DNA of 23,295 nt from a virus. Below, one piece after another: positions 1-7,477 of the stretch. Each line of letters starts with the position of its first letter. Position 1 is the stretch's first letter. Below the pieces are notes generated by a model, which saw only the letters and a program-made list of their open reading frames with translations, was not told the DNA's origin and searched no databases. The stretch spans positions 1-23,295 of the IMG/VR virus record IMGVR_UViG_3300034102_003182; one strand, given 5' to 3'. A program made the position numbers and the translations under genes.

Positions 1-1221
1 AACGCCCCACCAGTACATTCTTTTCCATTCGGCCGGGGTTAAGAAGTCGTAAATCTTAGTCCTGAGTACACACTCAAACTGCTCGGACCCGTTGGCAGTA
101 GATGGCCTGTTTTCAATAAAGTAAATCTTCCATTTACTGGATGTGTTTGATCCAGAAACTGCGTATGCAACTTCATTCTCTAGAACTTCATCGTTAAGCC
201 TGTCGCGCTGCTTAAAGATAGCAGGATAAGTCTCTGATTCCCAAATGCTCCAAGTTCCAGTTTCTAGGTTTAGCACGTAGATTTTTCCGCTAAACCAGAC
301 AATTGCGCGCTCTCCAAATACAGAGACGGCAAAACTTTTCTTCCAGGGCCCTGCTGCTTCGTCAACATCAAACACAACCTTTTGAGCATTTAATGGACTA
401 TAGCTGTCATTCATAAACTTGTACAAAATCTGATCATGCAAAACAACATAACCGTTTTGATAGTTTGCTACACAGTCAGGGTTTTCAGCACCGATACCCT
501 GCTGGATTAAGGAAATTACGCCTTCTTCTACAAGCGCGCTGTAAGCCAAGCTATATGTTGATTTACTCTTAAAGATGATGATCTTGCTGTAATCGGCAAG
601 CACATGACTAATGCGCTGTCCGTCTCCGCGACCAATGTTAAAAACTGAGTCAGCGTTCCAATTGTAAACACCCAAAGGCTCTGCCAGAGTAATAATGTCA
701 CTGTAGTAAAGCTTTGTTTGATTTGCAGAGTCTGCTACACCCCAGCCAAAGAATCTGTCCCGGAAGATCATAATGCCGTCCATTGCCGGCATGGTTGTTA
801 CGTTTGTCCCGCCACCAGCAACAGTCCAGCGACGTCCACCAGTAGTAGCTTTACAAAAAACAGCTTCGTCGTTATATTGAACGTATCCAGTGGCTTTAAA
901 TGCCCAAATCTCAACCCATGTTGGGCTAACTGCTTCTAGATCACGTGCCCATGTTTTAGCATCAGAGGTCGCAATGAGGTACCTGCTGCCGTTTGCGGGT
1001 AGATAGTATCCAAGGATGTCTGTGTATTGCCCATTTACAGGCGCGGGGATTTCGCTGTCGTAGATAGCCGGCCTAGAGATTAGCGCACCATTAGGCGAAA
1101 AATCCATGTTTAGTAGATATGGGACTTCATTGTCGGCAATTGAGCCTGGGTCCCAGTAGTTGTTTAGACCGCCGGAAAAATCTGTTAGCGAAACTGCACG
1201 CTCTCTTACAACGCTAGACAA
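1..1221 (-). CDS. Tail nozzle / stabilisation-like structural protein, partial (3' end outside window)
   Basis: An open frame of 407 codons runs off the left edge without a stop. The only usable upstream start is TTG at 1221-1219, because an in-frame TAG lies seven codons before it. This TTG overlaps the stop of the adaptor gene by 8 nt, which fits tight operon packing. The N-terminus carries the pattern DFSGGLNNYWDPGS followed by LLNMDFSPNGALISRP, which I associate with podovirus tail-tube or nozzle proteins of the P22 gp10 type; that assignment comes from memory and gene order, not a search. The rest is rich in Gly, Trp and Tyr with short beta-like segments such as VFGERAIVWFSGKIYVL, suggesting a beta-propeller-like fold. 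It would act at the distal end of the head-tail connector. It could equally be another tail structural protein. Confidence 0.6.
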   Translation of the reverse strand, partial: MSSVVRERAVSLTDFSGGLNNYWDPGSIADNEVPYLLNMDFSPNGALISRPAIYDSEIPAPVNGQYTDILGYYLPANGSRYLIATSDAKTWARDLEAVSPTWVEIWAFKATGYVQYNDEAVFCKATTGGRRWTVAGGGTNVTTMPAMDGIMIFRDRFFGWGVADSANQTKLYYSDIITLAEPLGVYNWNADSVFNIGRGDGQRISHVLADYSKIIIFKSKSTYSLAYSALVEEGVISLIQQGIGAENPDCVANYQNGYVVLHDQILYKFMNDSYSPLNAQKVVFDVDEAAGPWKKSFAVSVFGERAIVWFSGKIYVLNLETGTWSIWESETYPAIFKQRDRLNDEVLENEVAYAVSGSNTSSKWKIYFIENRPSTANGSEQFECVLRTKIYDFLTPAEWKRMYWWGV

Positions 1222-1885
1222 GGTAATCGTCCGGATCTGCTAGCACCTGAGGGTACTTCGAAATCTGCGAAGTGTTTTCCCTTAGGTACTGACGGTCAAG
1301 ACCTTCCCTAAACTGTCCTCTCTTTAGTTCGGCTGCGTTAAAGTTCTCGTCCATTTCAAGCGCCTGTGCCATTACGTAGTTAACTAGCTCATTTAGGTAG
1401 CGGTCGGGAATTGTTAAAAAGTATGAGGGGCCAATTGCAGTTACGGGCAGAGGCTGCTTTACAAACTCCATTTTTAAACCATTAGTAAAGTCTTTTTGTG
1501 GAGTTGGATAGAACGTAATAATACCAGCACGCTCTTGCCACAGGTTAGGAATGTCTGCCCTAGCGATAAGGTTTGGGTCTTCCTTAAGGATGTACTCTCT
1601 AAATTCCTGAGGAGTAGCGTTTCGCACAGGCCTGCCGTCAACATAAAGAGCCTCTATGTACTGGACCCTATCTGTTGGGAAGCTGTAGTCAGCCTGACCA
1701 GCGACTACGTTTGCGTATTTAGTGTCTTTAAGGATTGCGTTATTATTAACGATTTCTTGCTGACCGTCGTTGATCCATCGGATGATCATAACGTCTGTGA
1801 TCTGAGATCCAGAAAGATCTCCAAATGAGACTTTTATGCGGTCTGCGACGTCCTGGGTAGTCCTGGTAAAGGTTTCTGCTGGCAT
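1214..1885 (-). CDS. Head-tail adaptor / connector protein (SU10-adaptor or gp6-like)
   Basis: A 223-residue protein that starts with ATG overlapping the previous stop (TAATG, 1 nt). Near the N-terminus it has a helical segment reading SQITDVMIIRWINDGQQEIV, the type of helix found in ring-forming adaptor proteins that dock under the portal. A middle segment (VVAGQADYSFPTDRVQYIEA) is a typical beta region of such proteins, and the C-terminal third is helical and charged (ALEMDENFNAAELKRGQFR). The position after the capsid gene and before the nozzle-like gene matches the usual order portal, scaffold, capsid, adaptor, tail. The family assignment is by pattern and context. P22 gp4-like stabilisation protein is an alternative name for the same role. 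Confidence 0.65.
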   Translation of the reverse strand: MPAETFTRTTQDVADRIKVSFGDLSGSQITDVMIIRWINDGQQEIVNNNAILKDTKYANVVAGQADYSFPTDRVQYIEALYVDGRPVRNATPQEFREYILKEDPNLIARADIPNLWQERAGIITFYPTPQKDFTNGLKMEFVKQPLPVTAIGPSYFLTIPDRYLNELVNYVMAQALEMDENFNAAELKRGQFREGLDRQYLRENTSQISKYPQVLADPDDYLV

Positions 1886-2307
1886 TATTTAGTAAGAACC
1901 TTTCCGTCGTGACGGTATTCATGCTTCTTGGACTTCATGATTGATTTCATCATGTCTTTCTTTTCCCCCATCCATTCTAGCTCACGCTTTGCTTTCATGG
2001 CGGCTTCTGCCATCTCTAAAATCTGTAGTCTATTAACTTTTGAATTTGGGTCGCGCATGTTATTTTCAACAAGCCATGCAACTAGTCTCTGATCTACTTC
2101 TGACTCTTTCATGTATCTAATTACATAAGGGGGAAGCAAGTGTGGCTCATCTACTAGTGCAAAAGGCCTTTCAGGATCGTAAGACGGGTGAAGTGAATCC
2201 ACCTTAATTAGCCTAACGGTAGGAAAAAGGTCACTGATTACTTCCGCTACTCTGCGGTGATCAGTTGAGTAGAGTCCATCAATTTTATCAAATTCAATGT
2301 ATGACAT
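1885..2307 (-). CDS. Small protein of unknown function between capsid and adaptor genes
   Basis: 140 residues preceded by a strong ribosome binding site (TAGGAGACAAAATG), the same type used by other genes of this phage. The N-terminal half is mixed, with a proline-rich stretch (DEPHLLPPYVIRYMKESEV). The C-terminal half is a long, charged, Lys/Met-rich helix (EAAMKAKRELEWMGEKKDMM) ending in a basic tail, so it could be a coiled coil or a nucleic-acid-contacting region. I recognise no family. From its position it may be a head-completion or minor virion protein, but nothing in the sequence proves this. It is the first gene after the hairpin terminator that follows the capsid gene. Confidence 0.75.
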   Translation of the reverse strand: MSYIEFDKIDGLYSTDHRRVAEVISDLFPTVRLIKVDSLHPSYDPERPFALVDEPHLLPPYVIRYMKESEVDQRLVAWLVENNMRDPNSKVNRLQILEMAEAAMKAKRELEWMGEKKDMMKSIMKSKKHEYRHDGKVLTK

Positions 2308-2326
2308 TTTGTCTCCTATGTTAAAA

Positions 2327-2367
2327 CCCGTAGGGATCAGGTGAGACGGGGGCCTGATCCCTACGGG
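2327..2367 (-). terminator. Strong hairpin terminator or attenuator after the major capsid gene
   Basis: A perfect 15-bp inverted repeat (CCCGTAGGGATCAGG and its complement) is separated by an 11-nt loop. On the minus strand it is followed by TTTT. It sits 14 nt past the capsid stop and 19 nt before the next ATG. The T-run is short, so it may terminate only partly, reducing expression of the adaptor and tail genes relative to capsid, or it may protect the 3' end of the capsid mRNA. Confidence 0.75.
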
Positions 2368-2381
2368 CGTTTATTCGCTTC

Positions 2382-3614
2382 TTACTTCTCAGTGATGTTT
2401 GATAGTACCGCGTGTGCGTTTCTGCGGTAGGTACCAAGCTGTGAGTACTGGTAGATGCGAGCTTCGTAGGCGTCGGTGTCTGCGACACGGGACCACATTG
2501 ATCCGTCGCGGTCCATCCATGCCCAGTCCTTCTTGCGGTTCACAACGATTTCCTTGCTGCTTAGAGCGTACAAGGTTCCCTTTGGAGCTGCGTAGTCGGA
2601 TACGAACTTGATTGGCTTGCCAACTGCGTCGAATGTAAATGCACGCTGTCCACCCTCAAGGGTTGCGCCGTTTGTAAACTGGCGTAGTCCCTGAAGTAGG
2701 TCCCAGTAAGCGTTGAAAACGCCTGGGGATGCTAGCATAACGTCAACGTCGCCGCCCTTCTTGTCAACCTTCTGAACTAGGTTGATAAGAGCAAGCTCTG
2801 TTAGTGTACCGGTTGATGTTCCTGGAACTCCAAGAGCCTCAACAGTTGACTTCCATACTGGGTAAGTAGCTGGGTCAATGTCGTGCAATGATCCAGTTGC
2901 CTTAACGATTGCACCTAGACCGGTCCATTCCTTACCGAAGGAGTTTACTCCGTTGGAAGAACGAACTAGAATGTCGCCAGCGCTGATGTTGGTTCCAAAG
3001 GTACCTAGAGTACCAGTTACTGTAATAACACCAGTGGTTTCGTTGATAGCGGTGATCTCAATTGACGATGCTGCACCGGACTGCTGCTTTACACCAGTGG
3101 TTGGGTCAACAATGTCAATAACCATGCCCTCTTCGAGCCAGTTAGTTGAGTCAACGGTTAGTGTGGAAGATGAAGGCTGAGCTGAAACAACTGCTAGCTT
3201 TCCAGATCCGTCGCCGTAAACCTGACGGTTTAGGTCGTTTGAAAGGTCCTTCTTTAGACCACGGATTTCATTGTCAACAACGTTGATGAAAGCCTGGTAG
3301 TCCTCAGACGCCTGCTCGAATAGCTGACCGTCTACCTCAATTGAACCGTATAGGTTGGTTAGGTATAGGTGAGCTTGCTTGTACTTCTGGGCTCCGGCTA
3401 GTGGTAGCTTCTCGCGAACGCCACGTGCTCCGATTCCCTGGTTACGTCCAATGTGAGTATCGAAGATAACTTCTTTACCGTTCTTGGTGATGTTGGCTGA
3501 TGAAGCCTCAATGAGCTGCAGTGCTGGGGTCTTATCACGTAGCTGCTCGTGTAGGTCTCCATAAACCAACTTAATTGCCTCTGACGCAAAGGTCAGAATT
3601 GACTGTCCTGCCAT
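2382..3614 (-). CDS. Major capsid protein (HK97-fold, inferred)
   Basis: A 410-residue protein starting at ATG, with TAGGAG 8 nt upstream. It follows a scaffold-like gene and has its own promoter, as expected for the most abundant virion protein. N-terminal features such as LRDKTPALQLIEASSANITK, and the middle segment DNEIRGLKKDLSNDLNRQVYG, are the spine-helix type seen in HK97-fold capsid proteins. Residues from about 145 to 225 form a Thr/Ser/Val-rich beta region (TLTVDSTNWLEEGMVIDIVD, then ITVTGTLGTF), probably an inserted beta domain. The C-terminal part (WAWMDRDGSMWSRV, then YEARIYQYSQLGTYRRNAHA) fits the capsid A-domain end. No cleavage site is obvious. The fold is inferred; the role is well supported by context. 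Confidence 0.85.
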   Translation of the reverse strand: MAGQSILTFASEAIKLVYGDLHEQLRDKTPALQLIEASSANITKNGKEVIFDTHIGRNQGIGARGVREKLPLAGAQKYKQAHLYLTNLYGSIEVDGQLFEQASEDYQAFINVVDNEIRGLKKDLSNDLNRQVYGDGSGKLAVVSAQPSSSTLTVDSTNWLEEGMVIDIVDPTTGVKQQSGAASSIEITAINETTGVITVTGTLGTFGTNISAGDILVRSSNGVNSFGKEWTGLGAIVKATGSLHDIDPATYPVWKSTVEALGVPGTSTGTLTELALINLVQKVDKKGGDVDVMLASPGVFNAYWDLLQGLRQFTNGATLEGGQRAFTFDAVGKPIKFVSDYAAPKGTLYALSSKEIVVNRKKDWAWMDRDGSMWSRVADTDAYEARIYQYSQLGTYRRNAHAVLSNITEK

Positions 3615-3714
3615 GTAAATGACTCCTAAGTTGTTTTTATGAATGGGTTAAATAGCGATTTACGCTTAAGTCCTTTGCCCTGACCCCTTTGGGGCTGTAC
3701 ATATAGACAGTTTT

Positions 3715-3723
3715 ATTGTATCA
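3715..3723 (-). promoter_or_regulatory. Extended -10 promoter for the capsid gene
   Basis: On the minus strand the sequence reads TGATACAAT, matching an extended -10 (TGnTAnAAT). It lies about 100 nt before the capsid ATG and just past the scaffold terminator. A TTGACA hexamer lies upstream inside the terminator hairpin (3741-3746), but its 20-nt spacing is too long for a classical -35. The same TACAAT hexamer precedes genes at 11971 and 14460. Confidence 0.5.
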
Positions 3724-3735
3724 CAGGCAAAAAAA

Positions 3736-3758
3736 ATCCCTGTCAATCAGACAGGGAT
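3736..3758 (-). terminator. Rho-independent terminator after the scaffold gene (possibly bidirectional)
   Basis: A perfect 9-bp stem (ATCCCTGTC and its complement) with a 5-nt loop is followed on the minus strand by eight T residues. It begins 8 nt after the scaffold stop codon. On the plus strand the stem is followed by CCTTTTT, so it may also stop transcription in the other direction. It separates the packaging/portal/scaffold transcript from capsid expression. Confidence 0.85.
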
Positions 3759-3766
3759 CCTTTTTG

Positions 3767-4639
3767 TTAAAGGCTATTTGGACCAGATTTTAACTGCTGC
3801 TCAAACATTTGAGCAAGCATGTTTCTCTTGTCTTTAAAGTCTTTTGGAATGTTTACTGCCTCGAAAGGCACTCCACTTCCAGCGCCTACCACAACAGGAG
3901 CGTCAAGACCTGTAGCCTGAGCTGCACCAAGTTTCTTAAAGCCAACTCCAGTAATGCTTACAAGCTTCTTTGCAGCGTCGATAACAGAAATGTCCTGCCC
4001 TCTAGCTACTGCAGACTCCATTAGCTCAATAATTGCCTGCTCCTGCTGACTGGTAACTTCATAGACGTCTCTTAGGCCCTTTAGCTCGGCTTCGATAATC
4101 TGGTACTCTTCAGCAGTCTGACGCTCAAAGTCCTGCTCCGCTAGGTGAGCTTCTAGCTCTTCTAGCTTTGCGTCACGTGCAGCCAGTTCCTTCTTAAGCT
4201 TTGGAGAAAGCTCAGACTCTTCGTAGAAGTCCTCTTCTTCCATGATCTCAGCAGCAGCTTCTTCAGCCTGCTCTTTGATCAAGCCCTGTGCCATAAGCGC
4301 ACGTGTCAGGTTCTCGTGAATTGTTACTGGATCTTCTGAGATTGCCTTGGCTAGCTGGATGCTCTGATTGATGTAGTCAGCGTCAATGTTATTGTCAATA
4401 AAGTCCTTGTAAGGCGAGAACTTTTCCATTTGCTGCTGGTAGTACTTGTCCTGCTCCTGTAGGTGCGGAAGTACTTTCTGATGCCAAGCTTCAGGAAGCT
4501 CAGCTAGAAGCTTTTCGTGAGCTGGGTGTGCCTTAAAAGGCTCATCAGCTTTTGGAGCTTCAGGGGTTTCAAGATCTGATGATTCGATCTCAGGGGTTTC
4601 TAGACTTAGATCGTCTAGGGTTGTTTCTTCGTTGGACAT
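3767..4639 (-). CDS. Capsid scaffolding protein
   Basis: 290 residues, strongly acidic, Glu/Gln/Ala/Leu-rich, located between portal and capsid genes. The N-terminal 35 residues are disordered and acidic. Residues about 130-220 form a long predicted coiled coil (EQAEEAAAEIMEEEDFYEE, KKELAARDAKLEELEAHLAE). The C-terminus turns basic (KDFKDKRNMLAQMFEQQLK), typical of scaffold proteins whose positively charged tail binds the capsid shell. The start ATG has AGGAGAC upstream. Seven bases separate it from the portal stop, so the two are co-transcribed. The role is inferred from composition and order; there is no visible protease domain. Confidence 0.85.
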   Translation of the reverse strand: MSNEETTLDDLSLETPEIESSDLETPEAPKADEPFKAHPAHEKLLAELPEAWHQKVLPHLQEQDKYYQQQMEKFSPYKDFIDNNIDADYINQSIQLAKAISEDPVTIHENLTRALMAQGLIKEQAEEAAAEIMEEEDFYEESELSPKLKKELAARDAKLEELEAHLAEQDFERQTAEEYQIIEAELKGLRDVYEVTSQQEQAIIELMESAVARGQDISVIDAAKKLVSITGVGFKKLGAAQATGLDAPVVVGAGSGVPFEAVNIPKDFKDKRNMLAQMFEQQLKSGPNSL

Positions 4640-4646
4640 ACGTCTC

Positions 4647-6836
4647 CTATCCTAGTTGTTCTTCAGTCATCCCTGACTGCTCTGGAGATTCCCCAGCGGT
4701 TGCTGGTTCCTCTGCCGGTGCTCCAATTTGCTGCTCTGGACCCATCATACCCATTTGTGCAATCTGCATTTGACGCTGCATCAACGCAACTTCATGGGAC
4801 TGAATGTGCTTCTGGAACTCCGCCTTAACTTCCTCAGGAAGCAAGTCGAAGGACTGGCTCTTGCGGAATCTGTTGTGGACCTCGATGTGTACTGCGTGGT
4901 TGTCGTAGTCGTGAGCTGCAACAACGGCAGGTGGATCCATAGGAATTGGTGTGCCGGTCTCTTCTGCCGATCCTGGAATAAACTTGTCTTCGTCGCCACG
5001 ATCGACACCAGCCTGCCATTCGGCGTAGAACTGCTCGATCTGCTCTGGAGCTAGCTTCTTCATCATCAAGTTTTCGCGCTGAGCCTGGTTCTCGTCGATC
5101 TTGATCAAGTTGTAGTACTGCTTTAGCATACCCATCTCTAGAACGCGTAGACCATCCTGTGGAGAGATGAAGCCCATCTTCATCCATTCGGTGATTAGCG
5201 CCTGGCGTGCAGACTTTGATGTTGGAAGTGCTGAGCCGGATTCAATTCTGATGTCCGTACCAGATGCGATGTCTGCACCAGACAACATTAGCGCGTCAAA
5301 TGATCCATCTGTACCGACAGTCTTGATCAAGCGATCACTCTGTACGTACTGGACAAATAGGCTAAGGGCCTGCCTTGCTAGTTTTTCTAATGCAGCTTCG
5401 ATGCTGTTAAAGATAGTAGTGAGATAAGCATCATCTCTCTCACCTAGGTAAGCAATAGCAGTAGCAGCAGTTACACCCGGAGCTGAGTCGCCACGGCTGA
5501 TCTGGTGCTGACCGGATAGATCTTCAAAGTCAGACTGAAGCTGCTGGATCTCCTGGATCACGTAGCTTGGGATTGGCTGAATTGGAATAGGGGTAGGGAA
5601 CTGGAATCCTGGACGTACAGGAACCCATAGACCAGCCTTAGCGGTAATGCGCTTTGGATCTACTGAGCCCTCTGCGTACATCATCTGAGGCTTCGACATC
5701 AAGTTCTTAGCGTGGATGATCTGAGAACGAGTCCTGTTGTATTCGCGCTGTAGCGGAATCAAGTTCTTGATCACGGATCTGCGGTAGAACTTACCGTTCT
5801 GAATACCGTGCAGGTGAGCGATAGGGTACTGGCCGTGAGCATAAGGGATGCCGTTGTCCGAGTACTGGACAATCTCGTTATCTACAATTGTGACTAGACC
5901 ACCCTTTGGTAGCCATGGGGATCCATTTGGCTTTGCCCACATTTCAATTACAAGAACCATGTCAGGGCGAGCGCTGTCTACTCCACGAAGATCCATAAGC
6001 GCAGCTTCCTGAATGTCAGTTGCGTTTACCTTCGTAGGGACAAAGTTCTCAGGCAAAACATTCTTAAAAGTTGACTTAACCCACTGCTCTGACTTTGTGT
6101 ACACGTTAAAAACAAACGGCTGCTCTTCGATGTCTTCTTGAGCTAGGTCTGGCACAAATACATGGAACGGTGATACGGCCTCAAACTTAACGTCTCCCAT
6201 AGCGCTAACTTCCTGCACAACTTTTTTCTCGCCAGTAAGTTCGTCAACTTCTGCACGTGGAGTCTTGATCTCGATAGATGAGTCCCACATTGCTTTAATA
6301 AATCCATTACCGGTAATGGCTCTCCAGAACTCAGCCTTCTGCAAGATCTGAGTTTGGAAATTGTTCTTGTCGTAAACTGCTTGCCAAACTTGCTCTGCTG
6401 CAGTTGCAGCTAACAAATCATCATCATCATTAGATGCAGGAACTACAGAAGCTGAAGGCTGACCGGAAGTAGTCTTAGCAACCTCGGTGCGAACAATTGG
6501 CTCAATGCGGTTTACAGTAATGCGAGGAAGGCCTGATGGGTTTGGCTCTTCAGAAAGACCCTGACGGCCGTTGATTGTTGCCCAAGAGTGGTACTGCTGA
6601 CCGTTGTAAAAAGCAAGCTGAAGATACCAGTCGTTTTCTTCGGTGCGACGGTTAAGTCTGCACTTGTCGTACTCCGCTTTCATCCAAGCGACTAGCTTTT
6701 TAGACTCTTCCCTTTTCTTGAACTTGTTCAGAACGCTATCTTCTACAAGATCTGAGCTTTTAATTGTAGGGGCCTTTTCGACCATAGAAAGGTCTGGCCC
6801 AGCTTCGGTGATCTTGTCTAGTGGGTTAACTGCCAC
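4647..6836 (-). CDS. Portal protein (P22-portal-like)
   Basis: 729 residues, similar in length to P22 gp1 portal. The start is GTG, preceded by AGAGGAC at proper distance and one base after the stop of the preceding gene. The N-terminus is charged (NKFKKREESKKLVAWMKAEY), followed by NDWYLQLAFYNGQQY and a stretch reading LPRITVNRIEPIVRTEVAKT, which is typical for this portal class. The middle contains IPLQREYNRTRSQIIHAKNL and RGDSAPGVTAATAIAYLGER, likely parts of stem and wing domains. The C-terminal about 60 residues are Gln/Met/Glu-rich and low in complexity, perhaps a barrel or disordered tail inside the head. It forms the dodecameric DNA channel and terminase docking site. The call rests on pattern and position. 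Confidence 0.88.
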   Translation of the reverse strand: MAVNPLDKITEAGPDLSMVEKAPTIKSSDLVEDSVLNKFKKREESKKLVAWMKAEYDKCRLNRRTEENDWYLQLAFYNGQQYHSWATINGRQGLSEEPNPSGLPRITVNRIEPIVRTEVAKTTSGQPSASVVPASNDDDDLLAATAAEQVWQAVYDKNNFQTQILQKAEFWRAITGNGFIKAMWDSSIEIKTPRAEVDELTGEKKVVQEVSAMGDVKFEAVSPFHVFVPDLAQEDIEEQPFVFNVYTKSEQWVKSTFKNVLPENFVPTKVNATDIQEAALMDLRGVDSARPDMVLVIEMWAKPNGSPWLPKGGLVTIVDNEIVQYSDNGIPYAHGQYPIAHLHGIQNGKFYRRSVIKNLIPLQREYNRTRSQIIHAKNLMSKPQMMYAEGSVDPKRITAKAGLWVPVRPGFQFPTPIPIQPIPSYVIQEIQQLQSDFEDLSGQHQISRGDSAPGVTAATAIAYLGERDDAYLTTIFNSIEAALEKLARQALSLFVQYVQSDRLIKTVGTDGSFDALMLSGADIASGTDIRIESGSALPTSKSARQALITEWMKMGFISPQDGLRVLEMGMLKQYYNLIKIDENQAQRENLMMKKLAPEQIEQFYAEWQAGVDRGDEDKFIPGSAEETGTPIPMDPPAVVAAHDYDNHAVHIEVHNRFRKSQSFDLLPEEVKAEFQKHIQSHEVALMQRQMQIAQMGMMGPEQQIGAPAEEPATAGESPEQSGMTEEQLG

Positions 6837-6837
6837 T

Positions 6838-7194
6838 TTAGTCCTCTATGTCCTCTTGCTGTATTTTCCAAAGCGCGTCCATACGTGCTTCAGTGTTCAA
6901 TAATTCCTGGTATTCTTCGCCAGTCATATAGGGTCCATTATACACTGAAGTATCCATTGGTTCCGGTGTTACAGCCGATACCATTTGGTAAGCAATTGGG
7001 TCTTTGCTACTCAGCAGATTCAGTGCTTGGCTCAGAAGTTTTTGCTGATCCTTTGCTGCTCTTCTTTGTAGATCCAGAGATTCCTTCAGTGCTTCCAGCG
7101 TCGGCTTTAGAACTTTGAGATTGAACAGGCTTACTAGGGACAGTGACACTAGCAAGGCTAGTGACAAACTCACCGAGTAGAGAGTTGATGTCAT
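6838..7194 (-). CDS. Small membrane-anchored coiled-coil protein, overlapping the zinc-ribbon gene
   Basis: 118 residues with a hydrophobic N-terminal segment (about residues 5-25, LYSVSLSLALLVSLSLVSLF), then a charged helix (LEALKESLDLQRRAAKDQQK) and a more polar C-terminus. The ATG has an excellent ribosome binding site (AAAGGAG, 7 nt spacing) that lies inside the coding sequence of the upstream gene. The first 188 nt overlap that gene in another frame. The stop is one base before the portal GTG start. It looks like a type II membrane protein of unknown role. A holin-like or membrane-associated packaging role is possible but unsupported. Confidence 0.75.
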   Translation of the reverse strand: MTSTLYSVSLSLALLVSLSLVSLFNLKVLKPTLEALKESLDLQRRAAKDQQKLLSQALNLLSSKDPIAYQMVSAVTPEPMDTSVYNGPYMTGEEYQELLNTEARMDALWKIQQEDIED

Positions 7195-7477
7195 TGGTTA
7201 GCTCCTTTATTAACTTTGGTGCAGCCTCAACTTGGCTGGTCATGGTTTCGATTTTAGTGCGTAGCTCAGAAGTTTCCTTCTCATAAACGGCCTTCAATAC
7301 AAATCCGGCAAACAATGACAGATCTTGCAAGCAGGTGTCGCATAGGTAAGCTCCGCGGTTGGTTCCGCTGATCATGCCTAAGTCCCAAAGGTTGTTTACG
7401 TTTGAGCAGGCAAGGCAAACACCTGGGTATGGCGCTCCGGCCTGATAAAAGCGGTAGCTCTTGTTGAATACGTTCAT
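7007..7477 (-). CDS. Zinc-ribbon-like protein of unknown function
   Basis: 156 residues starting at an ATG that overlaps the terminase stop (TAATG). The N-terminus has CLAC (residues 21-24) and CDTC (46-49), a C-x2-C-x21-C-x2-C arrangement expected to bind zinc. A helix follows (ELRTKIETMTSQVEAAPKLI). The last 62 residues, rich in Ser/Lys/Thr/Gly, are exactly the part that overlaps the next gene in another frame and look disordered. Proteins with this layout are known near terminase genes in actinobacterial phages, but I cannot name the family. A DNA- or terminase-binding role is a guess from location. Confidence 0.7.
   Translation of the reverse strand: MNVFNKSYRFYQAGAPYPGVCLACSNVNNLWDLGMISGTNRGAYLCDTCLQDLSLFAGFVLKAVYEKETSELRTKIETMTSQVEAAPKLIKELTNDINSLLGEFVTSLASVTVPSKPVQSQSSKADAGSTEGISGSTKKSSKGSAKTSEPSTESAE

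Noticed and set aside
718-939. Plus-strand open frame opposite the nozzle-like gene
   Set aside because: The minus-strand frame is open for 407 codons with protein-like composition; the plus frame has no signals.
4834-5187. 117-codon minus-strand open frame in another frame of the portal gene
   Set aside because: Arg/Ser-rich shadow with no ribosome site; the portal frame is intact and clearly coding.
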